Assembly (NCBI GenBank): GCA_004020645.1
Contig: SAQL01000013.1
Span: 124,001 to 188,000, forward strand
From: Mesorhizobium sp.
Lineage (GTDB): Bacteria; Pseudomonadota; Alphaproteobacteria; Rhizobiales; Rhizobiaceae
Length of the DNA: 64,000 nt
Reading direction: 5' to 3'
The position numbers and the translations under genes are program-made. Below are positions 8,572 through 18,174 of this stretch, one piece after another. The notes beneath the pieces are model-generated. The model did not search any database. It saw nothing but the letters and a program-made list of their open reading frames with translations, and was not told the origin of the DNA. Position 1 is the first letter of the stretch, and the number at the start of each line of letters is the position of its first letter.

Positions 8572-9613
8572 AACCAGTACCTTGCGATTTTCCGGATGAG
8601 CGGGTGGACGGACGCTCGGTAGATCCAGGCGGTGGCATTCGGCGATCCACCCTTTGCGGCTGACGGCCTGACTTTACCACTCCATCGACGTCGATCCGTT
8701 GCAGGTTGATCGGCCTCAGCCAGCAGTGTCGCGTATAGTCGGTCGAGCGGCGCATAAACTGCGCCCATTTAAGTGGCGTCTTGGACAGCGCCCGCCAAAG
8801 GGACAGGGAGTTAAGGCCGATCAGAAAGCGAGACCGGATGAGCTGCCCGCGCCGGTCAACCGCTGCATAGGTTACGAACCCGCGAAACGCAGCGCCGAAC
8901 CTCTTCAGCACAGCATCAACCTGCACGTCATAACGCTCGTTGGCGGCGAAACCTTGAAGCGACTTTGTTGTCCCGACTGGCCGCGTGTGTCTTACAACGA
9001 CATCGTCAACAATGGCGTAACGCAACCAAGGCATGTCAGTCAGGCGGGTCCAAAGAAGGTCTATTCCCGTCTCGTAGCCAAGCCCGAATAATTTCAACGC
9101 CGTTTGCAGGCACCTGGCGCTGAACACCGGACACATCATCTCGACCGTGTTGCTATATCGCAACACGTATCGCTTGCCGCTGACCAGCGTCGCTGCGTAG
9201 GAGAAATAGCTGTCCCAAGACAGTGCTGGCTGAAACAGATCAAGTTTATAGTGGCGGCCGATGGCGAACAGACGATTCAGGTCGAGCTTTGTCGCCTCGA
9301 TGTCATCGTCGATCAATGCAATGAGATCATACCGCGTCACAATTTCAGGGTAGCATTGAAATAAGGCATGATACCCTGCGATCTTGCGCCCCGGCAGAAA
9401 TACGCTGAAATCGTTCTGTCCATGGGAGACGCCGGTCTCGTAGGCGGCGACGAGAAGATCGAAGTCGGCTTCGCCCGTCCCCTCAGTCCAGCCGGCATGC
9501 AAAGAGCTACGCCCTGCCCGGACGATCACCAGATTTCTCTTGCCCGAGCCCTCCGGCAATTTTCGGAAGGCTGACACTGCTGCGGCCGCGGGCGTGACTT
9601 GGCGAAGGTTCAT
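8558..9613 (-). CDS. DUF707-family glycosyltransferase-like protein
   Basis: A 351-residue protein. I placed the start at ATG 9613 because GGGAGG lies seven bases before it; a longer reading would run into the upstream gene. The sequence NLVIVRAGRSSLHAGW, then YDLIALIDDDIE (a DxD-like motif near residue 130), FQPALSWDSY and a later EMMCPVF match DUF707 proteins, a glycosyltransferase-like family also known from plants. It is the last gene of the minus-strand run 13174-8558. Donor and acceptor are unknown. Confidence 0.78.
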   Translation of the reverse strand: MNLRQVTPAAAAVSAFRKLPEGSGKRNLVIVRAGRSSLHAGWTEGTGEADFDLLVAAYETGVSHGQNDFSVFLPGRKIAGYHALFQCYPEIVTRYDLIALIDDDIEATKLDLNRLFAIGRHYKLDLFQPALSWDSYFSYAATLVSGKRYVLRYSNTVEMMCPVFSARCLQTALKLFGLGYETGIDLLWTRLTDMPWLRYAIVDDVVVRHTRPVGTTKSLQGFAANERYDVQVDAVLKRFGAAFRGFVTYAAVDRRGQLIRSRFLIGLNSLSLWRALSKTPLKWAQFMRRSTDYTRHCWLRPINLQRIDVDGVVKSGRQPQRVDRRMPPPGSTERPSTRSSGKSQGTGFTSY

Positions 9614-9662
9614 ACAAAGCCTCCCGGCGGGCGTCGCACCAGACCACTCGTTTCTAGCCAGG

Positions 9663-10613
9663 CTATCGGTTTGAGACGGCATGAATGCGTTTGAGCGCTC
9701 CCAGGCCGGCGCCGCGGAGCTTGGTACGAAGCTGCGGAGAAACAACGCCTACAAGTTCCAGGAAAAATCTCGCAATGAGCAGCGGATCCAATATCCATAA
9801 AACCAGATGAAACAGTGTCATACCCAGCGGTGCTGTGCGCCTGTGCCGATAGGCAATTGCGACGAGGTGTTTTAGCCGCCTCGACAATTCAAAGGCGTTC
9901 GCGGTAGAGCCGTCAGGATTTTGCCAAGCCAATCGTTCGGAGCTCGGCAATCGCACCGAGCGCGTCGGATGGTCACGGCTGTATAGTATCGCATTGGGCG
10001 CGCGAACAAATGTCCCAAGAAGAGCCATCTCGGCCAAAAGCGCACAATCGGAGCCATAGTAGGGCTCGTGCAATGTCGTCTTGGCTAGGGAATCCCGGCG
10101 CCAAAGGCCAAACATCGCCGCATCCCATCCGTGCGCCCCAACCATCAGCCGGAAGCGGGACGCGGGCGACGATCCTTGCATGTCCGGCAGCACCCTTTCG
10201 ACATAGGGTGTCAGCTGCCCGGTCTCGTCGATTCCCAGTAAGCGCGGATAGGCAATGACATGGCGGGAATCCCCGTCGAGCGCACGCACACAGTCCATCA
10301 GGAAACCGCTGCCCAAGACGTCGTCGTGTGCGCACCACTTGAAATATGCGCCCGAGCTCAATTCGAAAGCTCGATTGAAATTGGCCGCGGCGCCCAAATT
10401 GCGTGCGTTTCGGACATAGCGGACGCGCTTGTCCCGCCGCGCGAATTCCAGACATATATCGGCTGTTCTATCTGTCGAAGCATTGTCGGTGATGACAAGT
10501 TCGAAATCATCGAAGTCCTGCTTGAGGATCGACTGGATCGCCTCGAAGACGAAATTCTCGCCGTTGTAAACGGGCATACCAAGGGATACTCGCGGCGACT
10601 TGGAACGTTCCAT
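9663..10613 (-). CDS. Glycosyltransferase family 2
   Basis: A 316-residue GT-A fold glycosyltransferase. It opens with RVSLGMPVYNGENF and continues with LVITDNASTDRTADI and the acidic WCAHDDVLG near residue 95, the places where GT2 enzymes bind the nucleotide sugar and metal. The C-terminal third has a hydrophobic stretch (LFHLVLWILDPLLIARFFLE) that could anchor it to the membrane. It lies 30 bases after the methyltransferase 10644-11864 on the same strand. Its likely role is adding a sugar to the lipid-linked repeat unit. Confidence 0.9.
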   Translation of the reverse strand: MERSKSPRVSLGMPVYNGENFVFEAIQSILKQDFDDFELVITDNASTDRTADICLEFARRDKRVRYVRNARNLGAAANFNRAFELSSGAYFKWCAHDDVLGSGFLMDCVRALDGDSRHVIAYPRLLGIDETGQLTPYVERVLPDMQGSSPASRFRLMVGAHGWDAAMFGLWRRDSLAKTTLHEPYYGSDCALLAEMALLGTFVRAPNAILYSRDHPTRSVRLPSSERLAWQNPDGSTANAFELSRRLKHLVAIAYRHRRTAPLGMTLFHLVLWILDPLLIARFFLELVGVVSPQLRTKLRGAGLGALKRIHAVSNR

Positions 10614-10643
10614 TTTCCGGGTTCTTCTTTAACGAAAGTGCGA

Positions 10644-11864
10644 TCAGACCGCGACGATTTCCGGTCGCAGGTCCAGCGCTTTCAAGGATTGTGCCACTTC
10701 ATTCAGGTATATCGGGTTCATGACGATGACGAGATCAGGCGGAGTGTCCAACAGGTCGCTCGGCGCGATGACCGGGTGACCGGTTCCGGGCGTAAACTTG
10801 CCTTGCTTGTAGGGGTTGATGTCGACTGCTGCCCAGACTTCGTCTCCAAGATGCAAAGTCGTCAGAAACGACACTGCCTTGGAGCCGCCGCCCCACAGGA
10901 CGACCCGCCGGCCGGCGGCGTGCGCGGCGCGAATGCGCTCCTGCCAGGAATTCTGAACGGCACGCACGCGGGCGGGAAAGGTTTCCGCCAAACGGTGCAT
11001 CACTTCCAGATCGTGCTCGAGCGGTAGTCTCGGTGTCGTCCGGCCTGCCGACGGCCGGGCGTACTGAACGATGTACTGGTTGTCGTAGACGAGCTCCAGA
11101 TCGGTAACGTCGAAACCTTCCCGGCGAAACAGGCGTGCGTGCGCGCCAGGACTGAAATAGGAGCAATGCTCGTAGTAAATGTCCCAGAACGCGCTCTCGA
11201 CGAGCACACGTTTTGCATCAGGCGTTTCGAAGACGGCCCAATCCTGGGTCCTTTTGCCGATCATCTTGCGGATCAGCCGCACGAAACTCGACACCGAGCT
11301 TACGTGTTCGAGCGTGTGGCGACAGAGGACCGTATCCGCCTGGAGATGCTGGTAGTCTGGTCCGAAAAAATCGACGATGATCTTGACGTCGCCGTACTCG
11401 TCATTGCGCCCTTTGTCGGCTCGATAGGCTGGATCGATGCCGAGCCCGGTGGCGCCGCCCGATATGCAAAGTTCGCGGAGAAATTCACCCTTGCCGCAGC
11501 CGATCTCCAACACGTGCTTGCCGGCTATCGCGCATTTTTGTGCGATCTCGCGTGCAAGTCCCTTCGCGAAATTGTTGAAGGTGCTGGAAAAATGCTGGGA
11601 TTCCTCGAAATTGGTCGAGTAACCCATGATCGTTTCGTCAAAGGCCCTGTTGAATATGAATCCGCATGCCTCGCAAAATGCGAGGTCAAGGTCGCGGCGG
11701 GGAAAGGCGTGGGCTTCTCGGGCCGAGTTCAGCAGGACGCAACTATGCACCGGGATGGCTTCGACCCGGTAGATTGACCGGCTGACTGGCGCCGAGCAGC
11801 ACGGGCACGCGGCCGGTAAAAGCGTTTTTATGTTGCTTGCCATGTGAAGGTCAAATGAATTCAT
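10644..11864 (-). CDS. Class I methyltransferase, paralogue of 6033-7253
   Basis: A 406-residue methyltransferase of the same family and length as the product of 6033-7253. Both have an N-terminal Cys4 site (here CPCC and CEAC), a SAM motif (HVLEIGCGKGEFLREL), CRHTLEHV, a WD-x-YYEH-x-SYFSP segment, and a C-terminal domain with VVLWGGGSKAVSF and VIVMNPIYLNEVAQ. The start overlaps the stop of the upstream GT4 gene (ATGA). Two such copies in one cluster suggest two methylation steps, or a duplication followed by change of substrate. Confidence 0.88.
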   Translation of the reverse strand: MNSFDLHMASNIKTLLPAACPCCSAPVSRSIYRVEAIPVHSCVLLNSAREAHAFPRRDLDLAFCEACGFIFNRAFDETIMGYSTNFEESQHFSSTFNNFAKGLAREIAQKCAIAGKHVLEIGCGKGEFLRELCISGGATGLGIDPAYRADKGRNDEYGDVKIIVDFFGPDYQHLQADTVLCRHTLEHVSSVSSFVRLIRKMIGKRTQDWAVFETPDAKRVLVESAFWDIYYEHCSYFSPGAHARLFRREGFDVTDLELVYDNQYIVQYARPSAGRTTPRLPLEHDLEVMHRLAETFPARVRAVQNSWQERIRAAHAAGRRVVLWGGGSKAVSFLTTLHLGDEVWAAVDINPYKQGKFTPGTGHPVIAPSDLLDTPPDLVIVMNPIYLNEVAQSLKALDLRPEIVAV

Positions 11865-13174
11865 TGTAGAATTGGCTCGACAAGTGAACCGGTTATATCG
11901 CGCGTCGAGCTCTCGGCTCCGAAGAGTTCATTGTATTCGGTTGCGCGAGCGAGTTGGACAGACTGGGCCAGGCCAAGGGCGTCGAGAATCGCCAGGTCGA
12001 ATCTTTCCTCGGAGAACCGGGTCGCGTTCATGCGACAGGCGTGCGGCGTAATGGACAGCGCATTTTTCTCGAATAGATCAATGGCCTCAGCTACGGAATC
12101 GATGGCCTGACGGTCGAAGAGCACACCTGTCGGATGGGCGCTCTCGCCAAGCGGCCGGACAATGTCGCGCGCGCCTCCGCGGCCGAAGGCGATCAATGGC
12201 GTGCCGCACGCCTGGGCCTCGGCAAGCGTTATCCCGAAATCCTCGCATCCAGCGAACACCATCGCACGAGCATTGGCGATTCTTTCGATGTATTCATGCC
12301 GCGGCAGATAACCGGTGAAGACTATGTTGGAGCCGGCAAGCGATCGCAGATGCTTGGATTGTACTTCGTCGCCTACAACAATCAGGCGACGCGACGGCGT
12401 TTTGCTGAACGCCTCGATTATCAGATCCGTACGTTTATACGGGGCGTGGAACGCGGCGGTTACGTAGTAGTCATCCTTGCTGGCGACGAGTTTAAGGTCC
12501 TCGATGGCCACGGGCGGATGGACAACACGCGCGTCGCGGCCGTAAATCCGTTCGATGCGGGAGCGGACATAACTCGAATTTGCCAGCATCAAATCAGGAC
12601 CGTGTGCCGTGCGGGTGTCCCAGGTCCGCAGCTTGTGAAGCATATAGCGAAAGGCAAGACCCTTCGGCCCAAATCCCAAGCCGGCTTGCTGCAAATAGGA
12701 GAATTGTTCGTCCCACGCGTATCGCACCGGACTGTGCACATAGCAAAGGTGCGGTTGGTCCGGGCGAGTGAGAACGCCTCGAGAGAACGCGGCTGAGGAA
12801 GAAATTACTGCGTCATATCCTGTGACATCAAATTGTTCGATCATAAACGGACAGAGAAAGAATAATGACCTGTAGTACTTTTCGACGAATGGAAATCGGT
12901 TCATGCCGGAAACATGGAAAATCACGCCTCGAAAATACTCTTCTTTGATCTCCTTCGGGAGAAAATCAAAGAGGGTGAAGACCTCGGCTCTAGGAAAAAG
13001 CTTGCAGATTCGAGCCAGGACCTGCTCCCCTCCTCGAAAATTCGGGCACCAATCATGCACGACGGCGATGCGCGCGTTGCGGTCGATCCCAGCAAATGGC
13101 GCCTTGCCGATGGATCGCAAATCTTTGGTATCACGGCCCATGGTGGTTGCTTTCGGCTGTCGCACATGGCGCAT
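11861..13174 (-). CDS. Glycosyltransferase family 4 (GT-B)
   Basis: A 437-residue GT4 glycosyltransferase. I took ATG 13174 as the start because GGGAGGG lies seven or eight bases upstream; a longer frame reaches 13261. The N-terminal domain shows IAVVHDWCPNFRGGEQV and HLCYVHSPVRYAWD. The C-terminal donor-binding domain has VFAGCEDFGITLAEAQACG, the usual E-x7-E motif. Relatives such as mannosyl- and rhamnosyltransferases build O-antigen or exopolysaccharide repeats. It is the first gene of the minus run 13174-8558. Confidence 0.88.
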   Translation of the reverse strand: MRHVRQPKATTMGRDTKDLRSIGKAPFAGIDRNARIAVVHDWCPNFRGGEQVLARICKLFPRAEVFTLFDFLPKEIKEEYFRGVIFHVSGMNRFPFVEKYYRSLFFLCPFMIEQFDVTGYDAVISSSAAFSRGVLTRPDQPHLCYVHSPVRYAWDEQFSYLQQAGLGFGPKGLAFRYMLHKLRTWDTRTAHGPDLMLANSSYVRSRIERIYGRDARVVHPPVAIEDLKLVASKDDYYVTAAFHAPYKRTDLIIEAFSKTPSRRLIVVGDEVQSKHLRSLAGSNIVFTGYLPRHEYIERIANARAMVFAGCEDFGITLAEAQACGTPLIAFGRGGARDIVRPLGESAHPTGVLFDRQAIDSVAEAIDLFEKNALSITPHACRMNATRFSEERFDLAILDALGLAQSVQLARATEYNELFGAESSTRDITGSLVEPILQ

Positions 13175-13481
13175 GAATTGCCCTCCCGGAACGTTGGCAC
13201 CTTTTCGGGAATTCTGTGGTGCCCGGATGCTGAACGACTGTGTGTCGTCCTTCCCGTCCAAACAAGCTGCCTATCGGGTTAAGCGCCGCCCCCTCCCGAG
13301 GCGGGATGCACTCCAACGAGGTACGGCTCCTACTTCGATGGGCCTAAGCACGCCTCAACGCTAACCTTATGCGCAGGCTGTATCGGCGCGACCGGCGGAT
13401 TAGGATCATAGCGCGCTCACTTCGCAACCAGTTCGGGGGCGCCGTATCTGTTCCATTGGCCGCGCGAAGAGTGGATCGTCG

Positions 13482-14348
13482 ATGAAAGTGGTCGTTATCG
13501 TCGCAACGTTTGGTCGCAGGGAACATGTGGCTCGGCTTCTCGCACAGCTTGAGCGACAGACGCGACTGCCTGACGCGGTGATCATTTCGGCTCCCGACGC
13601 CGACCATACTCCCAACAACATGGTTTGCCGGTTTCCCGTATCGAGCGTATTCGGAAAAACTGGCTTGCCGGCACAGCGTAACATCGCCCTTGATGTCGCA
13701 GGCGACTGTTTCGACATAATCACTTTTTTCGACGACGACTTCATTCCTGCAGACGACTATCTCGAAGGCGTATCGCGGGCGTTCAAGCAGCAGCCCGACT
13801 GGGCAGTGGTGACCGGAAACGTGCTGAAGGACGGTGCGACGACTGCAGGGCTCACGTGGGACGAGGGTATCCAGGCGCTTCGCGAAGCCGGTACAGCGAC
13901 TGAAGCGCGCGGCGTGGATCGATTCAGCGCCTATGGATGCAACATGTCGATCAGGGCGGCATTCATCGGCGGCCTGCGCTTCGATGAGCGGCTCGTGCTC
14001 TATGGGTGGCAGGAAGACGTTGATTTCACCAGCCAATTGAGAGCCAGAGGGCGGGTCGTCTTTTTGCAGTCGATCTACGGGGTTCATCTCGGCATCAAGA
14101 GCGGTCGCGTAAACGGCGTTCGTTTCGGCTATTCTCAGGTGGCGAACCCAGTCTACCTCATCCGCAAAGGGACCGTTCCATCGACTGTCGCACTTAGATT
14201 GATGAGCAAAAATCTGCTTGCCAATCTCGCGCGCAGCCTCTGGCCGGAATCCTACATCGACCGGAGAGGACGTCTGCGCGGCAATCTCCTGGCTCTTTCA
14301 CACGTCGCAAGAGGCCGGGTGCAGCCAGAATACATTCTGGAGATCTAA
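13482..14348 (+). CDS. Glycosyltransferase family 2
   Basis: A 288-residue GT2 protein. It begins KVVVIVATFGRREHVARLL and has ITFFDDDFIPADDYL near residue 85 (the metal-binding acidic cluster) and GWQEDVDFTSQL near residue 190 (the ED catalytic motif). It precedes the exoF-like gene by 14 bases on the same strand, so the two probably share a promoter in the 220-base gap upstream. Its acceptor is unknown. Confidence 0.9.
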   Translation: MKVVVIVATFGRREHVARLLAQLERQTRLPDAVIISAPDADHTPNNMVCRFPVSSVFGKTGLPAQRNIALDVAGDCFDIITFFDDDFIPADDYLEGVSRAFKQQPDWAVVTGNVLKDGATTAGLTWDEGIQALREAGTATEARGVDRFSAYGCNMSIRAAFIGGLRFDERLVLYGWQEDVDFTSQLRARGRVVFLQSIYGVHLGIKSGRVNGVRFGYSQVANPVYLIRKGTVPSTVALRLMSKNLLANLARSLWPESYIDRRGRLRGNLLALSHVARGRVQPEYILEI

Positions 14349-14362
14349 CGCAGAGGTAAAAG

Positions 14363-15799
14363 ATGCTCGATGACCCGTCCTTTTCGATCGACAGAGGCAC
14401 TTGCTCAAATCACCGAGCCCGGTGCTCCGGCAGGCTGTCCAATCGGCGCAAGGCTTGGCGCCTGCTCCACGTCGTGGTGTCGGCGGTGATGTCCTTGGCC
14501 TGCATGTTGGGTGTTTCGGCTGCAAACGCCAAAGACTATGTGCTCGGCCCGCAGGATAAGCTGCGCGTCAAGGTCTACGAGTGGCGTGCGTCGCGCGACA
14601 CGATATTTGGCTGGGATGCTATCAACGACGAATACACGGTCGGTCCGAACGGCTCCGTTTCGCTACCGCTGGTCGGTGAAATCAAGGCTGCCGGCCTCAC
14701 CACCGGCGAGATTGCGAACTCCATCGGCTACAGGCTGATGAAAAGTGTCGGCCTTATGCGAAAACCGGACACGGCGGTGGAGATCGTCCAGTACCGACCG
14801 TTTTACGTTGTCGGCAAGGTAACTCAATCGGGAGAATTCGCATATCGGCCTGGGCTGACCGTCTTGCAGGCATTGAGCATCGCGGGCGGATTGCGGACTC
14901 GAGAGGACAGGGATGCCAGGTTCGAGCGCGAGGTGATCCTAGGTCGAGGGGATGTGACCCTGCTTAGACTGAACGAGGCCAACCTCCTCGCTCGCAAGGC
15001 ACGACTCGAGGCGGAACTCTCGCATGCCAGCGACATTCAGTTTCCAGCCCAGTTGACGTCGCGCATTCAGGACGACGTCTTTTCTATGCTCATGAACCAG
15101 GAGCGTTTGATCTTCCAAGCGCGCAGCAAAGGGTTGGACACTCAGATCAAGGCGCTTCATGGTCTGCGTGAGTTCCTCCAGAAAGAACTCGCCTCGCTGG
15201 AAGCGCAACTCGTTTTCTTGGACAAGCAGATCGACTCGATTCAGAAAGAGTTGACAGCGGTCTCGGCGCTTGTGGTCAAAGGTCTTGCGGCGGCGCCGCG
15301 GGAATTTTCTCTAGAACGAGCCCTTGCCCAGGCGCAGAGCGAGAGGTTGTCGGCGGAAACCAGTCTGCTGCGCGGGCGTCAGGAAATCAGTAAGACCGAG
15401 ATATCAATTCTCCAACTCGAAGACGGACGGAAAAACGAGATAACGATCGACCTGCGTCAAACTCAAGCTGAACTCGATGCCCTCGACAGCAAGACAGAAA
15501 CAGCAAGGCGGCTATTGTACGACTCCGCGATATCTGCCCCGAATCTTCTTGCCCGGCGAGCCGACGCGGATCTGGCTGCGCCGATCTACACGATTTTCCG
15601 GCCGTCGGCAGATGGTACGACGGCGCAAATACAAGCTAACGAGACGAGTGTCGTGGAGCCCGGAGACACCATCAAGATTGAAATACCACTGGCTCCGGAT
15701 GAAACAGGCGCGCTGGATTTGACATCGACCGAGCGGCACGAGGCGCCGGGAATAGAACTCAAGGCAGAAACCGCCGGCGATACTGTAGGCATTCCGTAG
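14363..15799 (+). CDS. exoF: Polysaccharide export protein, ExoF-like
   Basis: A 478-residue periplasmic or outer-membrane polysaccharide export protein. A long N-terminus leads to a hydrophobic segment (LHVVVSAVMSLACMLGVSA) ending in an AANA-type cleavage site near residue 57. The Poly_export domain follows (YVLGPQDKLRVKVYEW, then VSLPLVGEIKAAGLTTGEIA), then an SLBB region (FYVVGKVTQSGEFAY). The C-terminal half is a predicted coiled coil with many Glu, Leu and Gln. This layout matches S. meliloti ExoF rather than short Wza. It should work with the ExoP-like protein encoded at 19392-21275. Confidence 0.85.
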   Translation: MLDDPSFSIDRGTCSNHRARCSGRLSNRRKAWRLLHVVVSAVMSLACMLGVSAANAKDYVLGPQDKLRVKVYEWRASRDTIFGWDAINDEYTVGPNGSVSLPLVGEIKAAGLTTGEIANSIGYRLMKSVGLMRKPDTAVEIVQYRPFYVVGKVTQSGEFAYRPGLTVLQALSIAGGLRTREDRDARFEREVILGRGDVTLLRLNEANLLARKARLEAELSHASDIQFPAQLTSRIQDDVFSMLMNQERLIFQARSKGLDTQIKALHGLREFLQKELASLEAQLVFLDKQIDSIQKELTAVSALVVKGLAAAPREFSLERALAQAQSERLSAETSLLRGRQEISKTEISILQLEDGRKNEITIDLRQTQAELDALDSKTETARRLLYDSAISAPNLLARRADADLAAPIYTIFRPSADGTTAQIQANETSVVEPGDTIKIEIPLAPDETGALDLTSTERHEAPGIELKAETAGDTVGIP

Positions 15800-15869
15800 C
15801 CTCCCGGCGGGTTTTGCTAGAAGGATGAGGTACCGGGAGACTTCTGTGAATTGGGATGCCACGAAGGCA

Positions 15870-16254
15870 AGTCAGCCGTCGTATTCCAACGCATGCTTTC
15901 AGCACTACGATTCAATCAGGAATGACGGCTTCTCCCGAACGCCAGTGCCGAAGACGGTCACCCCAGCGCTCACAAGGGCGACATGGCCGGCAGCCTATTC
16001 TTCACCCAGGGATGGTTCGAAGATACGCTTCCCACACAGTTGCAGGACGAAATTGCATTTGCGAATCTGGATGGTGACCCATACGATTCGGTCAAGGTCA
16101 GCTTGGAGTTGTGTATCCTCGCCTATCAAAGGGCGCTGCATGTCTGATAGACGACTACACTGATCCTGGATTGTTCGACTCGGTCGATCTCGATCCGGGG
16201 GTAAAGAAGACCTGCGACGAGTTCCTTAGCGAAAGCTCTGAGCCTTCGCTTTAG
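15870..16254 (+). pseudogene. Decayed TylF/MycF-family O-methyltransferase
   Basis: Three reading frames together spell the second half of a TylF-type (macrocin) O-methyltransferase. The first has YDSIRNDGFSRTPVPKTVTP. The second runs from about 15965 with KGDMAGSLFFTQGWFEDTLP and FANLDGDPYDSVKVSLE. The third runs from about 16147 with IDDYTDPGLFD and DPGVKKTCDEFL to a TAG at 16252. In intact family members these segments are contiguous (the DSFEGFP region, GWFKDTLP, LDGDLYES, VDDY). At least two frameshifts and loss of the N-terminal half make this a pseudogene. Confidence 0.75.
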
Positions 16255-17726
16255 GCGCGGCCGGGAACAGTGCCGGCCTGCGATTGAATCACGTGTCCGC
16301 TGGAATCGCGCGAATGCCGGAGCGTCCTTACAGGAGCCTCAGCAACACTGTCGTCTTCAACAGGCAAGAGCCGGCTGACAAGAACGACAGCGAGAGGAAT
16401 CAAGAACACGATACCCGGGTCGGCGCCGCCACTTGCCAGGGATCCAGCCACGAGCGCCGATAAGGCGCAAGCGCGGACACTTGACGCGATCGCGTCGACC
16501 TCGGGATCGATGCGACCGCGGCCACCCCGCACCCCCCGCACCAGCATTGCCAACAGAACTGTCATCATCGCGGCGCCGAACAGCCCCAACTGGGAAAGCA
16601 CCGCGATCGGCCAGCTCGAGGCCCGCGAGCTTCCCAACCCGACTCCCAGTCCACCTGTATCGAAGAAAGACTGCAGGCTTTTGTAGTTCCAGTAGCTGCG
16701 CTCCTGGCCGGAGGCCGATGCGACCTTGTTGATTACCGTGTTGTCGACAAGCTGCAAGACCGGATCCAAGAAATGCGGATAGAACAGACTGGCGGCCATC
16801 GCGGAGAGGAGCAAGGGCGGTAGCAACGCGATAAGCAATGCCTCCCCCGACCTTAGCCGACCTGAAGCGAGCGACTTCACGATGGAAAGGACAACGGGCA
16901 CGGTTACGATTGCAAGACCGACATAGGCGGTCGACGATGTCGACAGCAGCAGGAGAACAAACAGGGCCGCTCCTAACCCCAATGCGTATTTGGATCCGGT
17001 CTTGCGCCAATAGGCGTAGGTGAACGCCAGCCCTGCCAGCGATGCCCCACCGAACGACGATGCCTCTGAAAACGCCCCCGTGATCCGCCAAAACCCAGCT
17101 TCCCTGACTTGCGTCAGCATGGCATAGTTGGCCGTACGAATCGGGGCGAGGATGTCGCCGGCGCCGATCACCTTGCCCAACAAATCCAGAATGCCCATGA
17201 ACACGTGCAAGCTGAACCAAAGGAAGAAGCCTCGCCTGATGTCGGCTAACGTGCCGCTGCGCTGAAGCAGCAGACAGGCCGCCAAGAACGTCAGCCCTCC
17301 CAGAGTAAAGTATCCCGCCTGAGAGATATTGGCCGATACCGGTGCCAGGGCCGCTTCGTAGACGCCCTTGCCGGTGCGGGAAGTGACGAAGGCGCTTGTC
17401 TGCCCTGCAAAGAGCCTCGGAAATAACACCGCTCCGATGCAGACATAGATCATGAGCGCGCAGACGATCCATGCTGCGCCTATACGAACGAAGACCGTTC
17501 CTATTTCCCTCCAGATTCCCTGTCGAGCCAGCGCGGCTACTATTACGAGCATATTAAAGACGGTGAAGATAAGCGGCGATGAGCCGCCAAGCGAGGTTAT
17601 CGTCCCGATTGCCGTCGCTCCAAAAGCCAGAGAGGCAATCAGCGCAGTGATCATCGACCAGCGCATATAAACGACGAGGGCCAGGAGTCCCGTGCAAATT
17701 AAAATCCCAACGACGGAAACCTGCAT
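16251..17726 (-). CDS. O-antigen polymerase/ligase-like membrane protein
   Basis: A 491-residue polytopic membrane protein with about eleven hydrophobic segments and a large loop in the middle (around AYRTANYAMLTQVREAGF-type sequence, then SASGQERSYWNYKSLQSF and GVGLGSSRASSW). The layout and the loop match Wzy/WaaL/ExoQ-type polymerases, which join lipid-linked repeat units in the periplasm. The start has GGAGGGG five bases upstream. The end meets the decayed TylF gene tail to tail. Confidence 0.8.
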   Translation of the reverse strand: MQVSVVGILICTGLLALVVYMRWSMITALIASLAFGATAIGTITSLGGSSPLIFTVFNMLVIVAALARQGIWREIGTVFVRIGAAWIVCALMIYVCIGAVLFPRLFAGQTSAFVTSRTGKGVYEAALAPVSANISQAGYFTLGGLTFLAACLLLQRSGTLADIRRGFFLWFSLHVFMGILDLLGKVIGAGDILAPIRTANYAMLTQVREAGFWRITGAFSEASSFGGASLAGLAFTYAYWRKTGSKYALGLGAALFVLLLLSTSSTAYVGLAIVTVPVVLSIVKSLASGRLRSGEALLIALLPPLLLSAMAASLFYPHFLDPVLQLVDNTVINKVASASGQERSYWNYKSLQSFFDTGGLGVGLGSSRASSWPIAVLSQLGLFGAAMMTVLLAMLVRGVRGGRGRIDPEVDAIASSVRACALSALVAGSLASGGADPGIVFLIPLAVVLVSRLLPVEDDSVAEAPVRTLRHSRDSSGHVIQSQAGTVPGRA

Positions 17727-17876
17727 TTCACCCCTCCGACGATCAATGATCCAGGCCCTGACTGCGCCGCCGGAACCGCTTGGCTAATTGTTGGCTTCAC
17801 AGAAACGAGCGACTCTGATTTCCTTGGGACAGGGTTGATCTCGCGCAGCCTAAATTGACCCTGGGAGGAGGTCGCC

Positions 17877-18131
17877 GTGCTGCTTGCTATTGTCGGCGTT
17901 GCGGGTGTTGCCCTGATAATAGGGCTTACGCTGCGCGCGCCGGCGCTGATAGTGGCGACATTGGTGGTGATCGTCGGCAGCATCGTTACGAGCAGTTTTC
18001 TCCACCTGTCTGTTCAAACCAGCGTCCGATCGACACTCTACCTTGTTGTCGTCACCCAAATTGCCTACCTGGTCGGCCTTGCAATTGCCGTGCTGCGGCA
18101 CCGCCCGGGGCGTCAACGGCGTGGGCGATAA
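17877..18131 (+). CDS. Small membrane protein beside exoY
   Basis: An 84-residue protein starting at GTG with GGGAGGAGG just upstream. It has three hydrophobic stretches (residues 2-20, 25-42, 55-73) and an Arg-rich tail. It lies tail to tail with the ExoY-like gene. Rhizobia have small inner-membrane proteins near exoY (ExoX, PsiA) that repress exopolysaccharide synthesis; size, topology and place suggest a similar role, but I see no diagnostic motif. Confidence 0.6.
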   Translation: MLLAIVGVAGVALIIGLTLRAPALIVATLVVIVGSIVTSSFLHLSVQTSVRSTLYLVVVTQIAYLVGLAIAVLRHRPGRQRRGR

Positions 18132-18174
18132 TCCGTTGAGGCCGTTTGTGCTGCACCCCCTGGCCTCGCCAAGT

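Noticed and set aside
13369..13485. 38-codon Arg-rich frame overlapping the start of the GT2 gene
   Set aside because: Stop and start overlap as in coupled genes, but the composition is poor, there is no ribosome-binding site and no family.
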